DNA of 64,000 nt from Pseudomonas lini (GTDB lineage Bacteria > Pseudomonadota > Gammaproteobacteria > Pseudomonadales > Pseudomonadaceae), in assembly GCF_964063345.1 (NCBI RefSeq), contig NZ_OZ061318.1, positions 4,154,001 to 4,218,000 on the forward strand, read 5' to 3'. Below the pieces are notes generated by a model that was given only the letters and a program-made list of their open reading frames with translations, was not told the DNA's origin and searched no databases. A program made the position numbers and the translations under genes. Positions 8,456 to 16,664 of the stretch are shown here, one piece after another; positions within the stretch are counted from its first letter, which is position 1, and every line of letters begins with the position of its first letter.

Positions 8456-10663
8456 ATGCACATCGACGGGAATGTAGTGCCTTTGCACAAGGCCGCTACC
8501 GACCAGGCGATTCACTCGCCGCTCGCCCGCCTGCCCGTGATTCTGCTTCAGGTTCGCGACAAGGCCGCTCAACAGCTCAAGCAAGGTTTGCAGGAGTTGT
8601 TCGATAACGCCGACGACACCCTGTTCGAAATGGCCGATCGGGCCCGAAACAACGTCGAGCAAAACATCTTCTTCGAAGCCATGCGTGATTTGCGCCTCAA
8701 GCGCAAAAGCATCGAACGCGGATTTCTCGAGCAATTCTTCGAGGCCTTCGTCAGCCTTGCGCAGTACGACATTTCCCAAGCTGCCTTGCCCCGGGCATTG
8801 GCTTTCGATGCCTCGGCGTCGATGCCCAATGACGACATGGAGCGCAACGTGGCGGTGGAGGCCATGGTCGGCAAAGTGCTCAATCGCGACGGTTTCGCCC
8901 TCGACCAGCTCACCGCCCGACTCAGCACACTGTTGAGCAAGACGCTGGTCGAACAGCACAACCCCCTGGGGCCGACGCTGCTCTGTGAGTATTTCTTGCA
9001 GGCCGGGCGCAACCTGGGCATGGAGATCAAGGTCAAGCTGATCATCCTCAAGCTGTTCGAACGTTATGTGCTCAGCGATGCTGATCAGCTCTACGCCGAA
9101 GCCAATCAACTGCTGATCGCCACCGGCGTGCTGCCGGACCTCAAGCCCGCCCCGGCGCGGCGTGCCGCCGATCGGGCGGCTGCCAGTGTTCGTGCTGACC
9201 CCGCCGAAACAAGCGTGCGGACTGGCAATACGCAGATTGACGAAGGCGTGCAGGAAGTCTTCGCCGCATTGCAGGAGTTGCTGTTCCACGTGCGTGGCAG
9301 TGTTGCGCCGACCCTGGAAGTCAGTGCCCAGACCCAGCCTATTTCTACCCGCGACCTGCTGCGCCTGCTTTCGCATTTGCAGCAATACGTGCCGACGCTG
9401 GCGGCTCAGGACGACTTCGATCTGCGTAACCAGCTCGAACAACTGCTGACCCGGGGCAGCGTCAAAAGTGGCAAGTCGCGCGTGGTCGGGGTGGCCGACG
9501 AAGACGTGATCAACCTGATTGCCATGCTCTTCGAATGCATCCTCGATGACCGCAATCTGCCGGACTCGCTCAAGGCGCTGATCGGCCGTTTGCAGATTCC
9601 GATGCTGAAAGTCGCGGTACTCGACAAGAGCTTTTTCAGCCGCAGCAGCCATCCCGCCCGGCGTTTACTCAACGAAATCGCCGCTGCGGCCATGGGCTGG
9701 GGCGAGTGCGATGACCGTGAGCGCGACAGCCTGTACCTGCGCATCGAGCAAGTGGTGCAGCGCTTGTTGAATGACTTTGTCGATGACCCGGCGATCTTTT
9801 CCGAGTTGCTGGCGGATTTTCTCGCCTTCACCAGTGACGAACGCCGTCGCAGCGAATTACTCGAGCAGCGTACCCGTGACGCCGAAGAAGGCCGAGCCAG
9901 GACCGAATTGGCGCGTCAGCGCGTCGAGCAGGCGCTGAACCAGGCGTTGGTGGGCAAGGTGCTGCCGCACAGCGTGGTGGCGTTTGTCCAGGAGGCCTGG
10001 AGCAAAGTGCTGTTGCTGACCTGCCTCAAGCAGGGTGATCAGTCCGCCGAATGGCATGCCGATGTGCAGACCATGGCGCAATTGATCTGGAGTGTGCAAC
10101 GCCATGACGAACCTGACGCGAGCCTGCGCTTGTTGTCGCTAGTGCCGGGGTTGCTCAAGTCGTTGCGCGATGGCTTGAACCGTTCGGCATTCGACCCGTT
10201 TGCCACCGGCGAGTTTTTCAGCGAGCTGGAAGTTTTGCACCTTCAGTTGTTCGAACGCCCAGACCAGAAAAGCACGACTGTTGACGCACCGATGATGGTC
10301 GAAGTGCAGCAGGAAATCGTGCTTCGCACCGCTGACGAAGGCCCGGTCGAAATGGCATCGATGCGTTTGCCGGAGGGCGATATCGCTCTGCTTCAGGTCG
10401 ATCAGCTGCACCTGGGTTGCTGGGTCGAGTTTCAGGAGGACGAGGAAAACACCCTGCGCTGCAAGCTGGCGGCGATCATTGAAGCCACCGGCAAGTACAT
10501 CTTCGTCAACCGTACCGGGATGAAAGTGCTGGAGCACAGTCGTACCGGTCTGGCCCTGAAGTTTCGGCGTGGCGCGGTGCGAACGCTGGACGACACCTTG
10601 CTGTTCGACCGGGCGCTGGAGTCGGTGCTGGCCAACCTGCGGCGCATCAATCGCGGCAAGTGA
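8456..10663 (+). CDS. DUF1631 domain protein
   Basis: This 735-residue protein matches, by memory, the DUF1631 family that stands between nadC and ampD in pseudomonads (PA4523 position); no biochemical function is established. It is largely helical. The N-terminal half has repeated arginine/glutamate-rich helices (DDTLFEMADRARNNVEQNIFFEAMRDL), residues 510-530 form a charged coil (EQRTRDAEEGRARTELARQR), and the C-terminal 110 residues look beta-rich, with a PilZ-like small barrel possible (WVEFQEDEENTLRCKLAAI). The start ATG at 8456 follows CAGGAGG, better than the upstream in-frame GTG at 8360. No signal peptide. Confidence 0.85.
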   Translation: MHIDGNVVPLHKAATDQAIHSPLARLPVILLQVRDKAAQQLKQGLQELFDNADDTLFEMADRARNNVEQNIFFEAMRDLRLKRKSIERGFLEQFFEAFVSLAQYDISQAALPRALAFDASASMPNDDMERNVAVEAMVGKVLNRDGFALDQLTARLSTLLSKTLVEQHNPLGPTLLCEYFLQAGRNLGMEIKVKLIILKLFERYVLSDADQLYAEANQLLIATGVLPDLKPAPARRAADRAAASVRADPAETSVRTGNTQIDEGVQEVFAALQELLFHVRGSVAPTLEVSAQTQPISTRDLLRLLSHLQQYVPTLAAQDDFDLRNQLEQLLTRGSVKSGKSRVVGVADEDVINLIAMLFECILDDRNLPDSLKALIGRLQIPMLKVAVLDKSFFSRSSHPARRLLNEIAAAAMGWGECDDRERDSLYLRIEQVVQRLLNDFVDDPAIFSELLADFLAFTSDERRRSELLEQRTRDAEEGRARTELARQRVEQALNQALVGKVLPHSVVAFVQEAWSKVLLLTCLKQGDQSAEWHADVQTMAQLIWSVQRHDEPDASLRLLSLVPGLLKSLRDGLNRSAFDPFATGEFFSELEVLHLQLFERPDQKSTTVDAPMMVEVQQEIVLRTADEGPVEMASMRLPEGDIALLQVDQLHLGCWVEFQEDEENTLRCKLAAIIEATGKYIFVNRTGMKVLEHSRTGLALKFRRGAVRTLDDTLLFDRALESVLANLRRINRGK

Positions 10664-10727
10664 TCGCGCGCCGAGGGTCTATCGCGGCATACTGGGCACC
10701 AACACAGTCGTCGTTGAAGGAACCTGT

Positions 10728-11303
10728 ATGCAGTTGGACCCCGCGAGCGGTTGGTGTCAGGGCGTGCGCATATGCCCCTCGCCCAACTTCAATGCGCGCC
10801 CCGAGGGCGAAATTTCCCTGCTGGTGATCCACAACATCAGTCTGCCGCCCGCGCAGTTTCTGACCGGCAAGGTGCAGGAATTTTTCCAGAATCGCCTGGA
10901 TGTCACGGAACATCCCTACTTTGCAGGGATCGCCGACCTGCGGGTGTCTGCACACTTTTTGATCGAACGTGACGGCACCGTCACTCAGTTTGTCTCCTGT
11001 CTAGAGCGCGCCTGGCACGCTGGCGTCTCGTGTTTCGAAGGACGGGACACCTGTAACGATTTTTCCGTGGGCATCGAGCTTGAAGGCACGGATGATCTGC
11101 CGTTCACCGACGCCCAATATCAAGCGTTGACGGCCCTGACTTTACAGCTGCAAAGCGCCTTTACGGGTATCACCGCACAACGCATCTGCGGGCATAGCGA
11201 TATTGCACCCGGGCGCAAGACTGATCCGGGACCGGCGTTTGACTGGGTACGCTATCGCGCGGCTCTGACAGAAGCCGCTCTGGAAAAAAAGGAGCAACAA
11301 TGA
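10728..11303 (+). CDS. ampD: 1,6-anhydro-N-acetylmuramyl-L-alanine amidase
   Basis: AmpD is the cytoplasmic zinc amidase of peptidoglycan recycling. It cleaves the peptide from anhydromuropeptides and so keeps AmpR from inducing ampC. The 191-residue protein has the amidase_2 core: VIHNISLP with the first zinc His, LIERDGTVTQFV, AWHAGVS, and the C-terminal CGHSDIAPGRKTDPGPAFDW carrying the second His and the Asp ligand. The ATG at 10728 follows AAGGAAC. The stop overlaps the ampE start by 4 bp (ATGA), so the two are an operon. Confidence 0.96.
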   Translation: MQLDPASGWCQGVRICPSPNFNARPEGEISLLVIHNISLPPAQFLTGKVQEFFQNRLDVTEHPYFAGIADLRVSAHFLIERDGTVTQFVSCLERAWHAGVSCFEGRDTCNDFSVGIELEGTDDLPFTDAQYQALTALTLQLQSAFTGITAQRICGHSDIAPGRKTDPGPAFDWVRYRAALTEAALEKKEQQ

Positions 11304-12136
11304 GTTTTCTGGTGCTGCTATTGGCGGTGTGGATCGAAAAGTTCTCGGCCCTGCGCCATCGGGTTCAACGTGATGGCGGTTGGGTGCGCGAGCTGAACAA
11401 GCTTGAAGCCAGCCCCCGCATGACAAACCGTCCGTGGCTGATACTGGTGGTGCTGGTGTTGTTGCCGGTGGCGCTGCTGGGTTTGCTGTTGGTGGTGCTG
11501 GAGCCGGTAGCCTACGGTTTGCTGGCGTTACCGGTGCACCTGCTGGTGGTGATTTACAGTCTGGGCCGAGGTGATCTGCTGGCTGGCCTCGGGCCGTTCC
11601 GCGATGCCTGGCGCCGGGAAGACCTGCAAGCCGCCGCGCATGTGGCCAAACGCGATTTGAACATTTGCGCTGACAACGGCGAGCAACTGCTGGAGCGAGT
11701 TGAAGGGCATCTGCTGTGGCAGGCCTATCAGAGCTTTTTCGCGGTGATCTTCTGGTACTTCCTGCTGGGCCCGGTTGCTGCGTTGAGCTATCGATTGCTG
11801 GCGCTGGCCGAGGAACACGGGCAGAACCCGGCCGTGGTCGAGCGAGCAGCACAGCTACGTCATGCGTTCGATTGGGTACCGGTGCGACTGCTGGCGGCGA
11901 GTTTTGCGCTGGTCGGCAACTTTGTCGCGGTCGGCCGGGTGATGCTGCACGAGCTGCTGAACTGGAACATCAGCGCCGCCCAACTGATCGAGAAGGTCGG
12001 CTTGGTGGCCGGTGAAATTCCGGCGCCGGTGGTCGGGCCGGACGGCATCAACAGCCTCGACCGGATCTGGGAACTGCTGCTGCGCGCGGCAGTGCTTTGG
12101 TATGCCGGGTTTGCGTTGTGGACTGTTTTGTCATAA
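11300..12136 (+). CDS. ampE: Inner-membrane regulatory protein AmpE
   Basis: AmpE is a polytopic inner-membrane protein encoded after ampD and linked to beta-lactamase regulation; its biochemical role is poorly defined. The 278-residue product shows hydrophobic segments at the N-terminus (FLVLLLAVWIEKF), about residues 50-78, around 145-165 and near the C-terminus (AAVLWYAGFALWTVL). The family motif RDAWRREDLQAA and the FFAVIFWYFLLGPVAALSYR stretch are visible. It overlaps ampD by 4 bp, and a REP pair follows 11 bp after the stop. Confidence 0.93.
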   Translation: MSFLVLLLAVWIEKFSALRHRVQRDGGWVRELNKLEASPRMTNRPWLILVVLVLLPVALLGLLLVVLEPVAYGLLALPVHLLVVIYSLGRGDLLAGLGPFRDAWRREDLQAAAHVAKRDLNICADNGEQLLERVEGHLLWQAYQSFFAVIFWYFLLGPVAALSYRLLALAEEHGQNPAVVERAAQLRHAFDWVPVRLLAASFALVGNFVAVGRVMLHELLNWNISAAQLIEKVGLVAGEIPAPVVGPDGINSLDRIWELLLRAAVLWYAGFALWTVLS

Positions 12137-12147
12137 TCCACAACACA

Positions 12148-12271
12148 TGTGGCGAGGGAGCTTGCTCCCGTTGGGGCGCGAAGCGGCCCCCGGCGCCCGT
12201 CCAGACAGACTAAGTTATCCGGAATTACGACTGTGCTTCGCAGCCGAGCGGGAGCAAGCTCCCTCGCCACA
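12148..12271. repeat. REP pair (BIME), GTGGCGAGGGAGC class
   Basis: TGTGGCGAGGGAGCTTGCTC begins at 12148, and the inverted copy ends in CTCCCTCGCCACA at 12271, directly downstream of ampE. Confidence 0.9.
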
Positions 12272-12312
12272 GGGGGCTCATCCGCTCCAATAACGGCACC
12301 CCGCCGTTAACC

Positions 12313-12339
12313 TTAAGTTACAAAACCCTCCGTCGATTT
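12313..12339 (+). promoter_or_regulatory. Candidate sigma-28 (FliA) promoter of the chemoreceptor
   Basis: TTAAGTTA, then exactly 11 bp, then GTCGATTT. This matches 6/8 and 5/8 positions of the flagellar TAAAGTTT-N11-GCCGATAA consensus. It lies about 90 bp before the chemoreceptor start, where chemotaxis genes often carry such promoters. Weak but positioned sensibly. Confidence 0.4.
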
Positions 12340-12426
12340 AGGCTATACAGAGACAGCGCCAATAGTGGCTATCTGCTGTCTCTGCGCGCCCGCCATAAAA
12401 ATAAGAATTCAAAGGGAGACTTCACA

Positions 12427-14457
12427 GTGAAGAGCTTGCTCTATCCCGCCGTCGCGCTGATGAACCGCCTGAGCTTCGGCATGAAGTTCAGCCTGATCAG
12501 CGTGCTATTCCTCGTGCCGATGCTGGTGACCAACTTCTATCTGGTGCGCGATTCCTATCGCGAATTCCAGGGCACACGGGTCGAGCTGCAGAGCCTCGAC
12601 CTGCTGGGCAGTGGCCTGAGCCTGCGCCGGGATCTGGAAACCCTGAACAACCTGGTGCAGATCAACGTTACCCTTGGCCAGTCCGGCAAGGCCGGTCATG
12701 TCGAATCGACTATCAGCGCTCTGGAACAAAGCGTTCTGACCCGTTTGCAAGGGCTGGCGGCGATGACCACTGACCCGGAGCAAATCAGCTTTTTCGATGG
12801 CAAGCGCGATGAAATGATCGCCGCGTTCAAGGCCCAGCAAACGGAAACCTCCCTGCAAAGCAAAAGTGCGCTGATCGGCAAGTTGCTCGGCAATGCGCAG
12901 ATTTTCAGCCAGATCATTGCCAGTCAGGCCGGCCTGAGCCGCGACAGCCAGAGCGACATGCGTCAGCTGAGCGAGCTCATTACCAACGTCACGCCAGCCG
13001 TCACCCAAACGCTCGGCGAAGGCCGGGCGATGGGTTCTTACTCGTTGGGGCAGGGCTTTCTCAATTCGGCGTCGAGCACCCGTTTCGATGAGTTGCTGGC
13101 GCAGATCGAAAAGCTTCAGGCCGAATACAGTCTGAAATTGCAGGATGCTTTGGGTTCCAGTAAAGCAGCGCACGAAACCCTGGCCGCTCAAGCTGAAAGC
13201 AGCAAGACCTCTCTGAAAAAGGCCAGTGAACTGTTCGAAGAACAGGTGGTGATGGCTGACACCCTCGATGCACCGTGGCAGGGCTTTTACGATCAGGTTA
13301 CGGGTTTGATCGACCAGACCTACCAACTCAATGAAGCCACCCTGAAGTTTCTCGGTACCCAGTTGCAGCAGCGGCTGGAGCAGCACCGCACTCACATGAT
13401 TTTGCAGGCGGTGGCACTGGCGGTGGTGTTTGTGTTGATTTTTTACCTCTATGGCGGTTTCTACGCCTCGACCCGCACCACCCTCAAGCGTCTTGGCGCG
13501 GTGATGGACAAGGTGGCGGCCGGCGACATGACCGTGACCTTCAGCGCCAACAGCCGCGATGAGCTGGGCGAGTTGGGCGAGGTATTCACCGGCACCGTGA
13601 AGAAGATCCATGATCTGATCGAGCGCGTGGGCCAGACCGTCAGTGAGGTCGAGCGCCAGGCTGGCCAGGTTGAAAACGTGTCCGCGCAGAGCAATCAGGC
13701 AGTGGCGGGGCAGCGTACACAGATCGAGCAGGTCGCCACCGCGATGAACCAGATGTCAGCCACGTCTCTGGAGGTGGCGCGCAGTGCCGCGGCGGCCGTC
13801 AGCAGCGCCCACAGCGTCAACGACGAAACCATTAGTGGGCGCGGGCTGGTGGAGTCCCAGCAGGGCAGTATCGCTGCACTGGCCAGTGAAATCGATCAGT
13901 CGGTGCGGGTGATCAACCAACTGGCCAGCGACAGCCAGTCCATCAGTAGTGTGCTGGAAGTGATCAAGAGCATCGCCGAACAGACCAACCTGCTGGCGCT
14001 TAACGCGGCCATCGAAGCTGCGCGTGCGGGCGAACAGGGTCGTGGTTTTGCGGTGGTGGCGGACGAGGTCCGGACCCTGGCCAAACGCACCCAGCAATCG
14101 ACCGAAGAAATCGAGCAAATGATCGCCAAGCTGCACAGCGGTGTCGGGGCGGCGGTCAAGGCGATGGGCACCAGCCATCAGATGGCCAACGGCACGGTCG
14201 GGCAGTCGGAAAAGGTCCAGCAGGCGCTGGAAAACATCCTTGGCGCCGTCGGCATGATCGTCGATCAGAATCAGCAGATTGCTGCAGCCGTAGAACAGCA
14301 GACCGCCGTGGCTCACGACATCGATCAGAACATTGTCGAGATCAACCGCGCCGGTGAGCGCACCGCCGACGGCGCGCACCAGACTGAAAATGCCAGCCGA
14401 GCGTTGTCGGCGCAGGTGGTTGAACTCAAACAATTGATCAGCGCGTTCCGGGTTTGA
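12427..14457 (+). CDS. Methyl-accepting chemotaxis protein
   Basis: A transmembrane chemoreceptor of 676 residues. TM1 is near residues 20-38 ([19 protein letters not shown]), followed by an unusually long, all-helical periplasmic domain to about residue 320. TM2 is near 324-341, then a HAMP domain ([17 protein letters not shown]), and the cytoplasmic signalling domain contains the near-invariant hairpin tip [22 protein letters not shown] near residue 515. The bilobed helical sensor size resembles HBM-type receptors (which bind organic acids), but the ligand cannot be read from sequence. No CheR-docking pentapeptide is seen at the C-terminus (LISAFRV). The start is GTG with AAAGGGAG upstream. 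Position corresponds to PA4520. Confidence 0.93.
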   Translation: MKSLLYPAVALMNRLSFGMKFSLISVLFLVPMLVTNFYLVRDSYREFQGTRVELQSLDLLGSGLSLRRDLETLNNLVQINVTLGQSGKAGHVESTISALEQSVLTRLQGLAAMTTDPEQISFFDGKRDEMIAAFKAQQTETSLQSKSALIGKLLGNAQIFSQIIASQAGLSRDSQSDMRQLSELITNVTPAVTQTLGEGRAMGSYSLGQGFLNSASSTRFDELLAQIEKLQAEYSLKLQDALGSSKAAHETLAAQAESSKTSLKKASELFEEQVVMADTLDAPWQGFYDQVTGLIDQTYQLNEATLKFLGTQLQQRLEQHRTHMILQAVALAVVFVLIFYLYGGFYASTRTTLKRLGAVMDKVAAGDMTVTFSANSRDELGELGEVFTGTVKKIHDLIERVGQTVSEVERQAGQVENVSAQSNQAVAGQRTQIEQVATAMNQMSATSLEVARSAAAAVSSAHSVNDETISGRGLVESQQGSIAALASEIDQSVRVINQLASDSQSISSVLEVIKSIAEQTNLLALNAAIEAARAGEQGRGFAVVADEVRTLAKRTQQSTEEIEQMIAKLHSGVGAAVKAMGTSHQMANGTVGQSEKVQQALENILGAVGMIVDQNQQIAAAVEQQTAVAHDIDQNIVEINRAGERTADGAHQTENASRALSAQVVELKQLISAFRV

Positions 14458-14476
14458 TGCCACGCAGCAGATTTAC

Positions 14477-14566
14477 TGTGGGAGCGGGCTTGCCCGCGAT
14501 AGCGTCTTAACATTCAACATCAATGTTGACTGACAGTCCGTCATCGCGGGCAAGCCCGCTCCCACA
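14477..14566. repeat. REP pair (BIME), GGGAGCGGGCTTGCCCGC class
   Basis: TGTGGGAGCGGGCTTGCCCG at 14477 and its inverted copy ending CCCGCTCCCACA at 14566 lie between the converging chemoreceptor and tatD genes. No classical T-run terminator is seen here, so the palindromes may serve as 3' ends. Confidence 0.9.
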
Positions 14567-14587
14567 AGTATTGCGTGAATCAGCGGA

Positions 14588-15364
14588 CTACCAGCTGAAC
14601 AACTCACACGCATTGGCCGTGCTGGCGGCAGCCAGTTGTTCGGGGCTGATCGCCATGAGGGCGGCCAGTGCCTCGCAGATCGCCGGCAAATGGGCCGGGC
14701 TGTTGCGTTGACCGGGGAACATGGCGGGGGCCATGTCCGGTGAGTCGGTTTCCAGTACCACCGATTCAACAGGCAAACCGGCGAGTACCCGGTGCATGCG
14801 CAGGGCCTGCGGCCAGGTTGCGGCGCCGCCGAGGCCGAGTTTGAAACCCAGCTTGATGTATTCGCGGGCCTCTTCCTGGCTACCGGCGAAGGCATGAATA
14901 ATCCCCGCGCGTTTCAAGCGAAACCGTTTGAGCGTGGCAATCACCGCCGCATGGCTGCGTCGCACATGAATCAGCGCTGGCAGATTGAAGTCCGCCGCCA
15001 GTTGCAGTTGGGCGTCGAACAACGCTTGCTGGCGTTCACGATCCAGGGTTTCGATGAAGTAATCCAGACCGATCTCGCCCACCGCGCATAGCTGTCGATG
15101 CCCCGCCAGACGCGTCAGCCAGTCACCGAGTTCGGTCAAATCCTCAGGGCGATGGTCATCCAGATACACCGGGTGCAAACCGAACGCAGCGTGCAGATCG
15201 GGATCGCTTTGCACCAGATCCCAGACCCGCTGCCAATTGGCCTGATAAACCCCCAGCACCACCATCCGCCGCACGCCGAGAGCGCGGCTCTCGGCCAGCA
15301 GCGCCTGACGATCCACGTCGAAATCCGGGAAATCCAGATGAGTGTGGGTGTCGATCAGTTCCAC
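14588..15364 (-). CDS. TatD family metal-dependent hydrolase (DNase-like)
   Basis: A TIM-barrel hydrolase of 258 residues with the TatD motifs: DTHTHLDF at the N-terminus (two metal His), GEIGLDY near residue 100 (Glu ligand), LIHVRRSH, IIHAFAG, and the late ETDSPDMAP (Asp ligand). Family members are 3'-5' exonucleases acting in DNA repair or fragment degradation. The start is GTG at 15364, only 3 bp after the cra stop, so it is probably translated from the cra transcript. YcfH-type paralogues are alternatives within the family. Confidence 0.92.
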   Translation of the reverse strand: MELIDTHTHLDFPDFDVDRQALLAESRALGVRRMVVLGVYQANWQRVWDLVQSDPDLHAAFGLHPVYLDDHRPEDLTELGDWLTRLAGHRQLCAVGEIGLDYFIETLDRERQQALFDAQLQLAADFNLPALIHVRRSHAAVIATLKRFRLKRAGIIHAFAGSQEEAREYIKLGFKLGLGGAATWPQALRMHRVLAGLPVESVVLETDSPDMAPAMFPGQRNSPAHLPAICEALAALMAISPEQLAAASTANACELFSW

Positions 15365-15367
15365 GGC

Positions 15368-16363
15368 TCAGTCCTGATGAATTCGCTGCTTGAAGGTCCG
15401 CGCGATGGCCTGCACGCCGGGTTGGTAATCGGCCTGTTCAATGGCTGCCAACGCTAGTCGCAGCGCCTTGTCGGCGATCAGCTGATGCTGCTGGGACATG
15501 GCGTTGACCGGCAGCGGCAAGAAGTCCAGCAACTGCGTATCACCGAAAGTGCCCAAACGTAGCGGGCGGGACTTCAGAGGGAAGTCGTGCAAGGCATCGA
15601 ATACACCCTGAAGCAGCACGTAGGAGGTGGTCACCAGCGCATCCGGTAAATGGCCCAGGCGCTGAAGCAATTCCTCCATCAATTGTTTACCGCACTCACG
15701 ACTGAACGACTCGCCGTGTTCGATCAGCGCCTCGCCTTTGAAGCCGTTCAGCGCTTCCTTGAAACCTGCCGCCCGTTCCTGGCTGATACTCAATTCGGGA
15801 CGGGCACCGATCAGCGCGATCTGCTTGGGCAACGGGTTCAGCAGGCTGCGGGTAAGCTGCAGACTGGCTTCGCGGTCGTCGCTGATCACCGAGCAAAAGT
15901 ACTCAGGCTCCATCACCCGGTCGATGGCGATGATCGGAATGCCTTTGGCCTGCAACTGACGATAACTGTCATCGCCGGCCGGCAGGCAACTGGCGACGAT
16001 CAATGCATCGCAACGCCGGGCCCGGAACAGTTGCAGCAATTGCCGTTCACTGTCCGGCGCATCGTCGGAACTGGCGATCAACAACTGATAGCCGCGAGCC
16101 CGGGCGCCTTGTTCCAGCAGTTTGGCGATTCGTGCGTAACTGGGGTTTTCCAGGTCCGGCAGAATGAACCCCAAGGTGCGGGTGTGCCGACTGCGCAACC
16201 CGGCGGCCTGAGGATTGGGGGTGAAGCCGTGTTGTTCGACCACCGCGCGCACGCGCTCGACGGTAGCGCTGCTGATACGTTGCTGTTCAGCCTTGCCATT
16301 GATGACATAACTGGCGGTGGTCACGGAGACGCCGGCCAACTGTGCAATATCACTGAGTTTCAA
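15368..16363 (-). CDS. cra: Catabolite repressor/activator Cra (FruR)
   Basis: A LacI-family regulator of 331 residues. The N-terminal helix-turn-helix (MKLSDIAQLAGVSVTTASYV) and hinge (PNPQAAGLRSRHTRTLGFI) precede a periplasmic-binding-protein-like effector domain. In P. putida the orthologue represses fruBKA and is released by fructose-1-phosphate. The start codon is TTG (16361-16363), preceded by AAAAGGAAAA; the N-terminus agrees exactly with the family. It is divergent from fruB with the Cra operator between them, so it probably also tunes its own expression. Confidence 0.94.
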   Translation of the reverse strand: MKLSDIAQLAGVSVTTASYVINGKAEQQRISSATVERVRAVVEQHGFTPNPQAAGLRSRHTRTLGFILPDLENPSYARIAKLLEQGARARGYQLLIASSDDAPDSERQLLQLFRARRCDALIVASCLPAGDDSYRQLQAKGIPIIAIDRVMEPEYFCSVISDDREASLQLTRSLLNPLPKQIALIGARPELSISQERAAGFKEALNGFKGEALIEHGESFSRECGKQLMEELLQRLGHLPDALVTTSYVLLQGVFDALHDFPLKSRPLRLGTFGDTQLLDFLPLPVNAMSQQHQLIADKALRLALAAIEQADYQPGVQAIARTFKQRIHQD

Positions 16364-16506
16364 CCCGGGTTTTCCTTTTTTGTTCGAGCTTGCCCGACAT
16401 TTTCGCCAATCCTACCCGATTCGGGCAGGCGACCATTGTCGCAGCAGATCCGACAATTGGACTTCAAGGATGAGACATTATCGAGTAACGTGCCTAACAT
16501 TCTAGA

Positions 16507-16520
16507 TTAAACGTTTCAGC
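16507..16520 (-). promoter_or_regulatory. Cra (FruR) operator
   Basis: The plus strand reads TTAAACGTTTCAGC. The first 12 bases are, from memory, the operator described for P. putida Cra, and the reverse complement GCTGAAACGTTTAA fits all 14 positions of the E. coli Cra consensus RSTGAAWCSNTHHW. It lies about 145 bp before fruB. Confidence 0.85.
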
Positions 16521-16610
16521 AGGCGTATTTTCTACGCTAAAGGTCGCTTTGGTCGGTTCTGCCGCGAAACCGCCAAAACTGCCCCTGAAAAGGCGCTCCC
16601 AAAGGCTTAA

Positions 16611-16624
16611 GCTGAATCAATCAA
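16611..16624 (+). promoter_or_regulatory. Possible second Cra site
   Basis: GCTGAATCAATCAA fits 13 of 14 positions of RSTGAAWCSNTHHW and lies 41 bp before the fruB start, but it lacks the palindromic right half of the first site. It may be a weaker accessory site or chance. Confidence 0.35.
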
Positions 16625-16664
16625 AACAATACCTGGCGTCACACGGCGCCAAAAAGGAGAAAGC

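Noticed and set aside
14588..16363. tatD and cra considered part of the fructose catabolic operon
   Set aside because: They are on the opposite strand from fruBKA; only co-transcription of tatD with cra is supported.
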